From Asterias rubens (taxonomy: Eukaryota; Echinodermata; Asteroidea; Forcipulatida; Asteriidae), in assembly GCF_902459465.1 (NCBI RefSeq), contig NC_047082.1, positions 7,543,407 to 7,607,406 on the forward strand: a stretch of DNA of 64,000 nt, given 5' to 3'. Positions 23,889-37,642 of the stretch are shown piece after piece. Position 1 is the first letter of the stretch. Each line of letters starts with the position of its first letter. Position numbers and translations under genes: made by a program. The notes beneath the pieces were generated by a model that was not told the origin of the DNA, ran no database searches, and worked only from the letters and a program-made list of their open reading frames with translations.

Positions 23889-26800
23889 GTACTCACTCTA
23901 CGATGACTAGAGCAAGCTAGTTGTTGACATTGATACCAGTCTTATCTCACTCCGCGCTATTGAACATGGAGGGATAAGCCTCAATGATAATGAGAAGTCT
24001 CCCGAATTCCAATAATACATTTTTGCTCATGTTTTTATCCTGCATGTTAATATTTTTGACTGACAGCGTTTTGAAACAAAAATAATGTAATTAAAGCTAA
24101 GTTAAGTTATCTACTCCGCGGTAGCTGGATCATGGAGCTACCTCCAAAGTGTTACCGCGGTGACCTTTCCATAAAGCAGGATCATAAGTTCTTAAAAGAA
24201 CACCTAAATACACAATGGTATTACCGCAAAACAATAGACATTTCTCCTGCCATCCTTGTTTAGCAATGATCTTAATAGAAGCTTTCTCCACAAGACGATC
24301 AGAGCATACTGATCGAAACGTCGAGTTGATTTGAAACCAACGTTTCTTTTCAGAACTCATTTGGAGATTATCATTGGGCCCGCCGCAAAGCGTTTCTATA
24401 TCGTATTATATCCACAATGCAAAGTTTCAAATCCTACTTAAAAGAACTTGTATGGTTCGGAATTGACTTTAATTGTGCATTTCCCCATGGTCAAATCGAA
24501 GCTTCCAGGTATATTTCATCGATTCAATAGGTATCATTATATAAATTCAATATATATTTCCAAGGATGTCTGATGGACCGTCCCTGGACGTATGTTTTCT
24601 ACCCTCATGGTAATATTCAGCATCATCGATTGCATTGATTGATGTCTTTTGATCACTGTTTGGATAATGGATAATCGTTCAAATAGTGTGGGCGTAAAGT
24701 TACGTAACGCTTTTTTAAAAGTAATTTAAAAGAAAACAACGCTTGCAAGTAACCGTGGAGGACAGCTGCAAACCTGAGAAAGGTTTCTGAAATTTATGAA
24801 CCATAGATCCTTGATTGTGTTCATTATTGGTGACTATAAAAATAAGACCGATAATAAAAGAGATCCAGATTCCAACAAGGTGGGGTAGCTTCCTCCATGG
24901 GCTACGGGGCATAGAGCAAGAGACCGTGGTTTTGGGCGCTCTGGCGTTTTCATAATTTTTGTTTCGTTTTGTCTTCTTTGGTTTAATATTCCTGATGGAT
25001 GATTCCTCGTGTTTATAAAACAACAGAGTGATACTATCAAACAAAGGTTTTTATTTTATTTTTGTTATAGCACTTTTGAATTAAGGGTTAGTTTAAGTCC
25101 TCGTCTGAACATGGATGGTCTGAACGATACCCTTAAAGCCCCTTTTACACGAGGGCATTTAAGCAAGGGTCCCCTGCAAAAGTAACATGGTTGTACAATT
25201 TTTATCATGTGAAAGGACGTCGTTTTACTTTGTTCAAGGTCCATTGTAAGTTATTGCCAACTCTATTGCTTTATTTTACAAGCAACCCCTGTTAAATTGC
25301 TACATTGTCTTTAGATGAGGCAATACTCCTAGCCCAAACAGCAGTTATTGTCCAGCCCACATAGCAATGATCAAAGAGTCTAGACGTTAAGTCTTCTTCA
25401 TAATCATGTTATTGATTATTCACACATAACAATTGAAAAGATTCCTGGAAAATGCCCCCCTTCCTCCGTTCAGGGATAAATGCAAACAAGTATCAAAAGA
25501 ACTGGTTCGGAAAAGTGGTATCCAACGGGCCCATTTTTTCTTACTTAAATACAAAACTATACCAAAGGTAGCACTACAATTAATTTTGTTGTCATAATGT
25601 TTCGGGCTCGGTGTCTTAATGCTCTTCCTGTCAAGAGAACTTGGCAAATACACACAAGGGGATATAAACACCTGACAACAGCCAACCTCCCTCCTACAAA
25701 ACTACAAACATTGGTTTTAAAGAACACTTATTCGAGTCATTGTGAAATCAGCTTTTAGCTAGATAGGATTCGAACCCTCACAACATTGTGATCGCAAATC
25801 CAGACTAACCTATCCACATTGGACAAGGGTAAATACAAGATTTAAAAGGCACTGGCAGGACACTTTTGGTGATTACTCAACATTATTGTTAGCATAGAAA
25901 CTGACTTGGTATCGAGCAATGGAAAGCTGTAGCCCCTACAATACTAAAGGTGTCCAGCAGGATCGATTTCACAAGTTGTAATAAAATAAGGAGTATTTAT
26001 ATATAGCGTTATATAAGAACAAAGCGCTTAAAATAGTTAGGACTTAAACTATAATATAGTCGAAACTAAAGACTAGTCCTAGGAGATATAAAAAACTCAT
26101 GGGACGAGTTACTGGTCCTTATTCGAGAAGACTTGTCTGAACTTTTTGTGAAATTCACCCCAGTATTTTAAGGTTCAGTCGGTTTGAATACGACTTGTCA
26201 TGTTTTCCTCATAGCTTTGTATATTTACCTTTTGTTGACCAGCGCTGTCCTATCGGTGAGTATTCCTTCAGTCTCCTGATCAGTCTGGATGGGTGTTCAG
26301 AACATGACGTCCCAACAAGACGAACTTTCTTAGAATGGATGATTAGAGACAGAAGGTTAAGTTATGTATATGTACCGCAGCAAGATCAATGTAATGCTCA
26401 AGTCGCCAAAGTATTATTGGATTTGTGGGAACTATAATTATAGCTAAAGGGGAGAACTCGAAATCCCTTTACAGTTTGATCAGTATAGGCGCATGGGAGT
26501 ATAGGGACCATGGATAAACAAACTGAAAGCAATTCGTCAACCATAAAGGAACGTCGGGATAGAACACAATGCGAACACAACTTCATTCAACTTGATGCAT
26601 GTATAGCAAATCCACAGTGCCTAGACTGTGGGAAAATGTATAGCTTCGGGTTGACGCAGCTGCCTGACCTAGTGATATTATGACCATGGATTATATTAGC
26701 CTAGTTGCTTAACTAATGCACTTATTGCTATTTCTTTATTATCACTGGTAGCCATTTTGATTTTCATGCAGAGCAGTGTGTCCTCCAAATGGAGCTGGAT

Positions 26801-27413
26801 GAGGAAACGGTCTATCTCAAAATGAGTGATGGTAATTTGTGTAGAATAAAACAAACAAACAAACAAACAAACAAACAAACAAACAAACAAACAAACAAAC
26901 AAACAAGTAGCATCAACAACAATAGCAATTAAACAATAACACATTTTTTTTAAATATATATATACAAAGGCCTACACAAATGATTTTTGAAAAGCATTGG
27001 TATTGCCAGCCCTTTTTGAGTAAAGTGCAAAGTGTGGCCATGTGGTGTGTGAGATATTATTTTAAAGTGGAAGGATAACAAACATTAATTTTAAATGTCT
27101 TCTAAATATAATAAGCGGTCATTCTGGGGAAACTACACAAAACGTGTTGAATATTTTATTTTGTTGCATTGTTTGCTCAATGAATCTACTCTAAGAGACT
27201 AAACTGGAATTAAAAACGGGGGAAAATGTTGTCACACTTTATCATAAGAATTAATAGCATAAAAAAGTTCTCTTGTGAAAGAAGAAGACATCAAAAGTCA
27301 GATTTCTTCAGAATGTATCTCACAAACTTGGACCAATATCAAAGTGTTTTTTTTGTTCAAAGGAAATTCCCAGTATGAAGAACACCATACTTCGTTTTAA
27401 CACAAAGTCTTTC
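23889..27413. other. Intergenic, dispersed repeats only
   Basis: Holds a tRNA-like remnant on the minus strand near 25748-25812 (B-box complement GGATTCGAACC), an (AAAC)n run, and a fragment of the ACTAGTCC palindromic family near 26060-26160. No gene is supportable. Confidence 0.45.
26850..26907. repeat. (AAAC)n microsatellite
   Basis: About 14 tandem copies of the tetranucleotide. Confidence 0.95.
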
Positions 27414-27569
27414 CATAGACCTTTTCGCAAATACTGGGGCGCGCGCGTAAAGCTTGTAGTTAGGTGCATTGTGGTCTAGCTGGTATCCAAATTTGATCCA
27501 TATCTATCCTACAATGCACCTCATTCAACAGTCTGCGCTTGCGCAAGGGTATTTGCGAAAAGGTCTATG
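27414..27569. repeat. Palindromic MITE (AGACCTTTTCGCAAATAC ends)
   Basis: CATAGACCTTTTCGCAAATA at the left mirrors TATTTGCGAAAAGGTCTATG at the right. The internal AATGCACCT and TCTAGCTGG motifs are shared with 17777-17844 and with 57769-57920, where the element lies in the opposite orientation. Confidence 0.85.
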
Positions 27570-28309
27570 TCAATGTGACAGCGCCCTCTACAATGTGACA
27601 GCGCACCGTTTTCGGCAGTATCTAAAAAATGCGACAACCAAATGAAATGTTCACAGATTCATGTTATTGTAAATAATGATCGAAATTTATGTCTGCTTAA
27701 AACGACCACACGGTTCCAAATCCACTCCTGTTCGGGAGTAATTTGAACACAAACTGACTAAACACAGCTTTTTATTTATTATGATACGTTCCTTTATTGA
27801 TTTTTTCAGCTTTTAAACATAATTCTGTTGAATGAATGCCACTATCAGACCACAGTATACAACAGGGTGGTTAAAATATACGTCATCATTAAAGCTGGCC
27901 AATCAGCAAACGTGGAGAGAGTACACTGTCTGCTGATTGGTCATCTCGTGTATAGCACACTGAATGAACGCTTGATGTAAACGGCATATCATTACAAATT
28001 TGCACATGGCCAGAAATAAAATCTGTTTTACGTATCACTCGCCTATCTTTGGAGATATTTGATAAGGGAGGTAAATACACAAAAGTCATGTATTTAACCA
28101 AAACAAATCCATAACATAGGTGTGTTCCCCATTCCCCCCCCCTAAAAAAACCAAGGAGGAACACAATTTGTTTACGGAAAGTGACCCGTAAAACAGAATT
28201 TTATTTTAGTGGCCTTCAAATAAGTTCACTTTAGGTTAAATTAAATGTAGATTTTCCTCGTGACACCGTTTGCACTTTTAACTAACTATTTGAAGCACTT
28301 AAGTTGATG

Positions 28310-28790
28310 CTATGGCACCAATACCAAGGGTGCCAAAATTGACACAAAGGCGCCAAGACCAGTGGGTACCAAAATTGATGCAATGGCCCCCAGACCGGTG
28401 GGTGCCACAAAGGCACCAAGACCAGTGCAGGGGTGCCAAAATTGACACAAAGGCGCCAAGACCAGTGGGTACCAAAATTGATGCAATGGTACCCAGACAA
28501 GTGGGTGCCAAAATTGATGCAATGGCACCTGCAATGGCACCCAGACCAGTGGGTACCAAAATTGCCACAAAGGCACCAAGACCAGTGCAGAGGTGCCAAA
28601 ATTTACACAAAGGCGCCAAGACCAGTGGGTACCAAAATTGATGCAATGGTACCCAGACAAGTGGGTGCCAAAATTGATGCAATGGCACCTGCAATGGCAC
28701 CCAGACCAGTGGGTACCAAAATTGACACAATGGCACCAAGACCAGTGGGTGCCAAAATTGATGCCAATACCAATGGGTAAACACTGTCTC
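28310..28790. repeat. 36-bp minisatellite open on both strands
   Basis: About 13 tandem units of 36 bp built from two related 18-mers, such as CAAAATTGACACAAAGGC and GCCAAGACCAGTGGGTAC. Because 36 is a multiple of three and the unit lacks stops in several frames, open frames of over 100 codons appear on both strands. No start context, splice sites or protein-like composition supports coding. Confidence 0.9.
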
Positions 28791-29749
28791 AATAACAACT
28801 TGTACACACTCATGTCAATATTTATAGCAATAACTCGGTCAATGTGTACATTTTAATGGTATAACCTGCCTAAATCCATCATTAAAATCAGATATTTGAA
28901 AAAGGTTATCCTATAAATACGCAATTTAACGATCTAGCCTAATCCGATGTTTAAATAGTGAGCAAGGCATTTACACGTAATACAAAATTATGATACATGT
29001 TTAAGTGGTATTTTTTTCTTCCCTTTTTTTTCTTCTTTTCTTTTACTTGTGTGTAAATAACAGTTCACATTGCATAATTCCAACGCAATAAAACCACCAC
29101 TTTAATTTACAGTAGACTTTGTTTCTTTGTAGTATAATTGACTCAACACTGACACGAATGTACAGTAATAGAACAACAACTTGCCTTTTGTAAAATACAT
29201 CTAGACACAATGCTACTATTTGCATTTTTGGTCCAGAAAACGCAAGAATTCTGCCCATGCGTTGAAAACCTTAGGATGGGTGCGATTTGTATGCCATTAA
29301 AATGTTACAAATAGCATCGCACACACCTTGGCTACGCATATAAGAAATCAGATTAATAATAAAATGAACACAACTTAATAATAATTACATTCCTCTTAAT
29401 GTTAAGTCCTTTTGATTTAAATTTCTACAACCATGCATCTCTAAAGCACTTGATAATATTCACAGGAAACGGCCGTCTGGTTTACTCAAAGCCATCATGC
29501 TTGGTTGGTTGTTCGGGTTGCATTCTAATTTTGCGTTAAACTTTTCACAACACTGCGCAAAGTTTTTAAAACAGTTTTTAAATTGATCAAACCAGGGCTT
29601 AATATCACAAGCATCACGATTCATCGTAAGACAAGTTGTCAGTATTGCTATAGCGATTTGTATTGTGACATGACACCAAACTTGACTTAGCTCTTTTTGA
29701 AATCGAACCCATGTCCCAATTTCATAGAGGTGCTCAAGCAGCAAATATT

Positions 29750-30510
29750 GCTTAACAATCTACTGTTCAGCAGAAATGTGCAGGATACCAGTCACAAATT
29801 GTATTATGATATATGGTAGTTTGGCTGACCGGTTACCTTATTTTGGTAAGCGTAATATTATTATGCTTAGCTCCTTTTTGAGCTTAAGCAGCTCTATGAA
29901 ACTGGGCCCCCAGGAATAATCAACTATTGACAATACCGTTTCTAGGGGAAATTAAAAGCTTGAATTTTTAACTTTCTTGTCGATGAACTCATGCTTTCAA
30001 AATTGTCTATGCATCTTTCTTAGCGAATACTAATCACCAGGTATGTGCTCATTTTGTTTTGCAAAGTACAGCACTTTTCAGTACAATGAACTGACACCCA
30101 GATGAAAGCATAGAAAATTACACAAGAGTTCAAGCAAGTTGTCTGGTACCCAAGCTCTGTACTGCCATTCAATGTAATCAGTCCTGAACGGAACCTGTGT
30201 TGACGCTGGTCTTTACGACATAAAACTACTCCAATTATTGAGGAACACCTTTGTCCCTCGCATGCTTTTATAATGACACAGTTGAAAGGTACCCGACTAA
30301 CATGGTGGACAGGGCCAAATTTCATAAAGCCTGTGAGCACAAACAACTTGCTAAGCACAGACAAATCTCGCTTAAAAGAAACGTGGTACCAACCGAAATT
30401 CAATAAAGTTTACGCTGCTGCAACTAGTGGCCCAATTCATTTTTTTGCTTAGCAAAGAAATTTGACACGCAGTATGTTTCTCGTAACAGCTTCATGAAAT
30501 TGGTCCAGAA
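29750..30510. repeat. Dispersed repeat copies (GCTTAAGCAGCTCTATGAAA type)
   Basis: Two or three diverged copies of a repeat containing GCTTAGC, CAGGATACCAGTCACAAATT and GCTCTATGAAACTGGGCCC. Similar copies lie at 11270-11440, 14870-15060 and 59790-60005. Confidence 0.55.
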
Positions 30511-32059
30511 GTCGGTGTGCTGCATGGTATGGTTGCTTGGTAACTAAATTCAAACAGAAAGTTGCAGTAACCGTCATCGACTGCCATATTTGATGATAAA
30601 CAATGGACAAGTGCACGTGTGTACTTGCTTGGTACAACTCTCAACCTTTCACACATGCACGTCTCATCAAAGATGGCGGTCAATGACGTCATGTGCAATC
30701 CCGCTCTAGAGGCAAAAAAGTTGGACATACTTTATCCTGGTTCAACTTTTACAATTAAGTCTGTGTACATCTTTACTCTACACTAATAACTAAAAAATAA
30801 ATTGCAACAGTTTTCTCCATATTATTATTATTATATTTTTTGAACAGCTTTACGGTGACAAAAAAAATCACCTCGAAGTTGAGCCATTTGTAATTCATAG
30901 CTACTTTTGTTTAAAAACAATATGGCTTCCATGTCACATGTACATTTTCCACAAGTATTTACGATCGAAACTGTCAACGGTATACTTTATTGTGTAAAAA
31001 CGCACGCATAAATCTGCTTACCATTCACCGCGCTATGCTTAAAGATTGTTAACACTGTACATATTCTGTTCGAACAAGTCTGTATTATTAATTTTATATT
31101 ATAATCATTATTATTAAGGTACCTTAGTAATTCAAATAAACAAACACAAACAAACCAATTTAACCCACCCATCAAAATAAAACCTTTCCTTTCTTTCTGA
31201 GCTTTTAAGCTGGATCTAAGTTAAATTTTAAAAAGGAAAACAAAAAAGTGATACAATTTTGAGAGACAAGTTCTTTAAGGAGGATATGACAGCCGTCTTT
31301 ACCACATTGGGTTTTTTGCAATCTCACTTTTTACAATTTGCAGTTCACAATGGTACAGAAACCTTAGAAGTAAAACCACACAGCAGAAATTGAAATGATG
31401 TTGATACCAGCAGTTCAAGTTACACAAGAGCATTCATGATAAAGAACAGGAAGGGTATACCTTTAATAATTACTCAAAAAATAATGACTACAAAAACTTA
31501 CTTGGTAAAGAGCATAGGAGAACTGTTGATATAATAAAACATTCTTAGAAACGACTCACTCTGAAATAACGCAGTGTTAGGGAAAGAGGTCATGTTTCAC
31601 CACCAATCCAAAAGCACACAATTCTGATCATTCTATGCAACAGGGTTTATTTCCAATCATTATTTTCTTGCAACTTCAAAAACCAATTGAGCCCAAATTT
31701 TCAAAGGTTTGTTATTTTCTGCATATGTTTGAATACAACAAGAGAGGATACTGGTCTTTGACAATTACCAAAAGCATACCCTGCCTTAAAAGTGCATTTT
31801 GTTAATGTCTCCCTAAAAAATACATGAAAAGCCAGGACTGGTAGGATTTTCTGCTTAATTTCATCTGCCAAATATTCACATGCGTTAAGAAAAGAGCTGA
31901 CAGCAAAAGAAATGGAAGCTCGCTTACAACTCTTGAATTTAACCTGATCTTTCAGTGTTTTTTTTGGTCTAAGACATTATTCGGTGCCTGATCAATTTAA
32001 TGGACCCAGAGTGTTGACAAACAAAACTTGACAAAACAAGGATGCCAACTGCCTCTAGC

Positions 32060-32282
32060 TACCGAGTAATCTTGATGGTCGAGTTGGTATGACAGTGCTC
32101 TAGAATTGCAAAGGTCGTGGGTTCGAATCCCAACCGAGTAATATGCTTGTGAATTTTTTAACAGAACTCGGGAAAGTACTACAAGTATACAGTGCTAACA
32201 CACATCGGTGTACAATGTATATGGGTAAAACCAAAATTAATATTCTTTATCCTTGATGCAAATTTAACATCTATTAAATTTA
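32060..32282 (+). repeat. tRNA-derived SINE
   Basis: The head is tRNA-like, with A-box-type GGTCGAGTTGGTATGAC and B-box GTGGGTTCGAATCCCAAC, followed by GAGTAA. The body contains ACTCGGGAAAGTACT and ACACACATCGGTGTA and ends GATGCAAATTTAACATCTAT. Same family as 11690, 38805 and 61117. Confidence 0.85.
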
Positions 32283-33989
32283 CAATTTGATCAGCAAGTC
32301 AAAGAAAGTGTGAACACGGCAAAAGTGTGTCATATCCTGCAGGTGTAATCGCTTCTTGTTAATAGTTGAAATGTTCTAATCTAAGTAAATTTATAGGCAA
32401 AGCAGCTTTCTTTACATTACCGAAAATCATACCATTGTTTCTGTGACAACATTTTCAAATGTACACAAAGTTTTTAAAACACACTTGTAAATTCAACAAA
32501 GCACCTTAATACGATTTAGATTACTTAAACTCAAATTTCACTGCCCCATCAACCAATGCGTGCGCTTCCACCACTTACTAACGTTTCTTCACATTTGAAG
32601 TTGTTTTGGGTGGTGGTTCTCTTTTTTTCTGCTCAAGTCGCAGGACAGCACTTTTTTTCGTATGTTAACCGATGCCAACATTAGATCCAGAATTTCATTT
32701 TAGCATTTTCACATGCTCTGTGTTTGTGATAAATACATTGTACGTGGCTCAGCAGGGTGACTACTTCAGAAGATAGTCAAGGGGAGTACACCAGTTATAA
32801 TAAACAAGTATTTGATAGAAGTACAAGGCTCAGTTAAAACAAGCACCTCTGTTTGTTATCCATTTGCTGTTTCTGTTACTGAGAAGTACCTGTAGCTGAA
32901 TTTGATTAATCCTATCCAAGTTAAGACGAGTAACCTGTCCTTACGTTAGGATGGGTTCAATGCCTCCTAACATATTCGGATACATAACTAACTCGTCGTA
33001 AGTCCCAAGATTACTCAAGCGGTAAGTCCGAAGCATGTAAACATTTAAAGTCTGTGGCTACAGCTGAGAGTGTTAGCCAGAGATGTTCATCTAGCCAAAG
33101 CCATGGGTTTCCCACACAGCCGAAGCTATTAACAGACTAGTTAAATCTTGTGAGTTATTTCAACTCAAAGTTGTGTTGTAGGAGTTACTTTGAGAGCTTG
33201 AGTGGCAAGGATAGTGAACCAAGCTGAAAAATATATCACTGATCAACCAAAAAAGTAAAAAATAACAAATAAATAACATATATTTATTTTAAATTTGTTT
33301 TTCATCTGCAAAATGAAGCCTCATCATCCTCTTACAATAAGGCATTATCAGCTTTATTCGCAAATGATTCCATAATTAATTGAGTTTCCTCACAACCACA
33401 TGATCTCTACATATAGTCACGCCGGGACGACTCTTCGCAATGCTGTCAAGCTACTTTGGGACAGGTCCATTAAGATTTGAATTTGAGAGTTATCCACAAA
33501 AGGCATTACATCTTGGTTTGTATTACTTCCCCTTGCCACAAACAAACAAAATCAACTAAAACAAACAATACAAAAATGACAACGCTTAACGAGCGATGTA
33601 AACATTAATAGAATACTTATAAAAGCAAAAGAACTAAATTTAGATTTTGAGCCCTTCAGTGTTGTATTTGGGAACAGTTCTCATGAGTATGAGTTGCAAG
33701 TGAGTAGTCGAGTCTAAATGAAGTTGGAAATGATGGCACAGTAAAAGATACTCAAATATTATTTGAGGTATGACAGCGAGTTTTACACTTTAAGGGAGTG
33801 TCTCAAAGGTCAGGCATGTTCTAGATGCAAAAGAATGTTCCCGTGGGCACAGGCCTGCTATCGAGCAATCATACATGAGTAAACATGTGCATTAGTACTT
33901 TGAGCGTTTCAGTGGAATGTTCCGGCGATACAATGGAACAGTCCATGAGCACACACTGGAATACTTATCCAATGGAAGACTTTGAAACG
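32283..33989. other. Intergenic, 3' flank of Rab10
   Basis: No gene seen. It probably includes the Rab10 3' untranslated region nearer 34.7 kb, but no polyadenylation site can be fixed from sequence alone. Confidence 0.4.
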
Positions 33990-34455
33990 CTAGGTGGCAG
34001 CAGACTTACCTGGTGAATTTCCATTGTTTACATAGTTTTGAGTACGAGCACATTAAAGGAACACGCTGCCTTGGATTGGTTGAATTGGTCTTTGAAAAGC
34101 GTTTGTAATCGTCTGTTATATAATGCACGTGGTTAGAAAGATGATTTAAAAGTAGAATACAATGATCCACACAAATTTGCCTCGAATTGCGTGGTTTTCC
34201 TTTTACTTTGCGAACTAACACGGTTGGCCATTTATGGGAGTCAAAAATTTGACTCCCAATGGCCGATCGTGTTAGTCGACGAGGAAAAAGGAAAACCACG
34301 CAATTTCGAGTGATACTTGTGTGGATCATTATATCCTACTTTTAAAATATCTTTCTAATCATATGCATTTTATAACAACCGCTTTTCAAAGACCAACTCG
34401 ATCCAAGGCATCGTGTTCCTTTAATGGATTTACCTGGTAAGTCTGCCGCCACCTA
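33990..34455. repeat. Nested foldback elements
   Basis: The outer ends CTAGGTGGCAGCAGACTTAC and TAAGTCTGCCGCCACCTA are inverted. Inside lies a second element at 34053-34424, bounded by TTAAAGGAACACGCTGCCTT and its near complement, with long inner arms meeting at TTGACTCCCAATGGCC near 34245. The inner one has TTAA borders. Confidence 0.85.
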
Positions 34456-34716
34456 TTGCCTCCAAAGTTTCCCTTTAGAACATTCAGACTGTTCCGACTT
34501 TTGAGACGCTCCCTAACCCTGCTTGAGATAATCAAATCAAGAGTAGAATCATCACTTTCAGAGATTGCAGACTTGCTTACAGGAGATCTTAAGATTCCAA
34601 GAATCTTCTTGGGTATGACGGCAACAAGTTCACACTGAAGAGAGAGACGAGAAGGAGGAGAGTGTAGGAGAAGGGGGGAGTGGGTGGGGAATTAGACGAT
34701 ACTACAGCATTGGAAT

Positions 34717-37642
34717 CTAACAGCACTTGTTGGGTCGACTACCGTCATCTCCTGTTGGTTTGATGTTACCGGTCGTTCCGCTTGCTGGATCTTTCTGTGG
34801 ATACTGCGAATGGAAGAAAACAGATGGATAAACCACTTTTAATATGAATTTGATTGACATGCACAAATGAAGAGGTCTGAGCCCGACTCAGGAAAGGAAT
34901 TTTATTTTAGAGGGCAAGGTTATTTTGATTTTGCAAAGGACACTTCCGTTGGAAATCTTAGAGTTTATGGGAAACCTTTTGCAAGGGGCATCAAGGTTCA
35001 GAGCAGGTAAAGGGAGTCCTCCCATGCAGCTCCCATGCAACAACAAGTCTCTTGCCTCGCCTTCCACCTCTTGGTCCCTAGTTCGAATCCCAACGGGGGC
35101 ACTATGTAGAGAGGGTTTTTCAGTCCCGAATGACTGCTAGGGTTTGGGCACTATGTAGAGAGGGTTTTTCAGTCCCGAATGACTGCTACGGTTTTCCCTG
35201 GAATAATTCTCTGGAGTTTTCTTCCCTCATCTATAACTGAGATGTCTTCATCATCTTCTCTTCTCGTTTGGCTCTAATTAGCGCATTAAAATAATAGAGA
35301 TCCAGATCCAGAATCTTTGGTGTTTCTTATGTTTTTTCAGCAAACCTTCTTTAGAATGTCCTCTGCGAGTGTCATGAAAGCCTTCTCAACGTTGACGTTA
35401 GCCTTGGCACTAGTTTCTAAGAATTTAATGCCATTCTCCCTCGCAATCTGCATATCATATTGAAAACAGAGGAAACAAAACATTAAGGGGCTAAGAAGAT
35501 AAATCATAAAACATTTTTGGAAATCATTCAACCATTTCAAAGTATTCAAGACACATTTCTTGTTACTTCAAGCAGCATACAATGGTAATCCAACAACAAT
35601 AATATATAGATCTCAACAGTGAATTGAAACAAAAAGTTCAGATTTGTATGTACTTATTGGCTCTAGCCTACCAAATCACCTTCAAAACCAATTCTATAAG
35701 TATAGGCCGTTACACTATGAAGCTTTAAATATTTACCCCATTACACAATCTTTGAAATTGTTCAAAGGTCAAATGTCTACAGGGCAAAGGTCAATACTTA
35801 CAGTCTCTCCCCTTTCTTTGCTGATCATTCTCTTGTCTTCCATGTCACACTTGTTTCCCAACAGCATCTTTTCTACATCTTCATTTGCATGCTGTGGATG
35901 TAATGACAAACATCATTGGTCAAGCAATAAGCAACCAAGAACTCACTTACTATTCAACTTTTGCAGAGAGATCATTCTCTGTATATGGCCCCAAAGTAAT
36001 GAATAAACTTCCTACACATTAGAAATGCCAGCTCACTCACCGCATTCAAGACACTCCTTAACTAACCTGTTGTCATTTGATAACTTTGATTTATAGAAGG
36101 GTTCATTTGAGAATCAAAATGAGTGAATTAAATAATGGACAACCAAGAGAGGCACCCAGTGCTACAGTGAGACACAACGACCAACAAATGTCATTAAAAG
36201 CAGCTAGGGTGAACTTTCCTCCAATGCTTGGACTAAGTGGCACGGCATTTCAAAAGAATTAGGGCATGAAATAAAATTATGTTTATAAAGGTACAGTATA
36301 CCTTAAGTTTGTGGTACCATTTGATTGTTTTGTGACCAATAAAACAAACACGTAAAATTTCATTTGATTGAGTTTTTCAGATATCGCTGAACATCCAAAG
36401 CGAATAATGTCCAAGCAGGAAGAATAATCCATAATAAGAAAACATAATCTGAGGAATACAAAATCTGAGATTCAAATTCTGGGGCCTAAAAAAACTAGTT
36501 TTTATGAAATGATCAGCTGTAAGTGTTGCACCTGGCGCTAGCCATCTTTTCAAAGAGGGCGCCGTCATTATTATGCATAATCCTTTCCCCTTTATACAGA
36601 AACCAACATTTTATAAAGAACCCTTCAGTGTTTAAAGACATCACTTTATTTCATATTATTTTCTTGTTTATGAGTGCTTTGCTTACACATGGGCAATTGA
36701 AAAAGCTGGATATCCAAGTTGGTCACGATGTCATTCCCAGACTTCCATTGAATTTTTTTCTGAGTGATTTTTCAGGTTTCATTCTAACCGAATTGTATAG
36801 CATGTATTGTAAGCAAACCGAGTGTGGAAAGCGTATTGGGTTTTTTGTTGTTGTGTGTGCTTGTGGGGGGTCGGGGTTCTATGGTGAAATGTTGACGACA
36901 CACATATTCCAAACTCTTTGCACAATATTTTAAACTGTTCCACGCACCCTGATCAACAGATCAAGTGATCAACAGATCAAGTGCTAAAAGGGGTCTAATC
37001 ATTCATAAAAACTACAAAATCAACAAGTATTTTTACTGCAAGGTGAGTGGGACAAAGTTTTTTAAATTTTTATTATGTGACCTCACTCTTAGCATGGTGC
37101 TTTACGCTAGTCTCATAATAGACATGTAGTCCCATGTATCTGTACCTTTAAAGCGCCTTGAGAGTCACTGAGTGACGGATATGCGCACTATTATAACAGG
37201 AATGTGACATGCTGTTTGGAAAATAACTGAACCTGGAGCGCAAAGCACCACGCTCGAAAACTTGCGAACATGAAGTCAAATATGAACATTTATTTTTGGT
37301 TTACAAAGCCCTACTCTGCAATCTGGTGCCTTACTTTATGCTTTTATCTATTTTTTTTGTTTATGAATTTGATCTTAAAAAAAAAACGTTGGGCCTAATA
37401 ATAATGATAATATATTATTATAATTTATTAGTTTGTATTTACCTCTTGTATGTTACGTAGCCACTTTGCAATGTTATCGAATGTCTTCTCCTGTGTTATA
37501 TCATATACCAACATTATACCCATTGCCCCCCTGTAGTATGAGGTGGTAATGGTGTGGAATCGCTCTTGGCCGGCTGTGTCCCATATCTGAAGTTTGATCT
37601 TCTTTCCTTGTAGTTCCACTGTCTTGATTTTGAAATCAATAC
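34717..37642 (-). CDS. Rab10 constant exons 2-5
   Basis: The 158-residue body shared by every first exon. Exon 2 (37642-37443, 200 nt) carries switch II and WDTAGQ. Exon 3 (35891-35802, 90 nt) carries NKCD. Exon 4 (35447-35346, 102 nt) carries SAK. Exon 5 (34803-34717) ends NKCC and a TAG stop. Exon 2 begins with two bases (GT) that complete a Gly codon begun by the G at the end of any first exon. Confidence 0.95.

Noticed and set aside
28299-28813. Overlapping open frames of 105-167 codons on the minus strand
   Set aside because: Products of a 36-bp minisatellite that is open in several frames on both strands.
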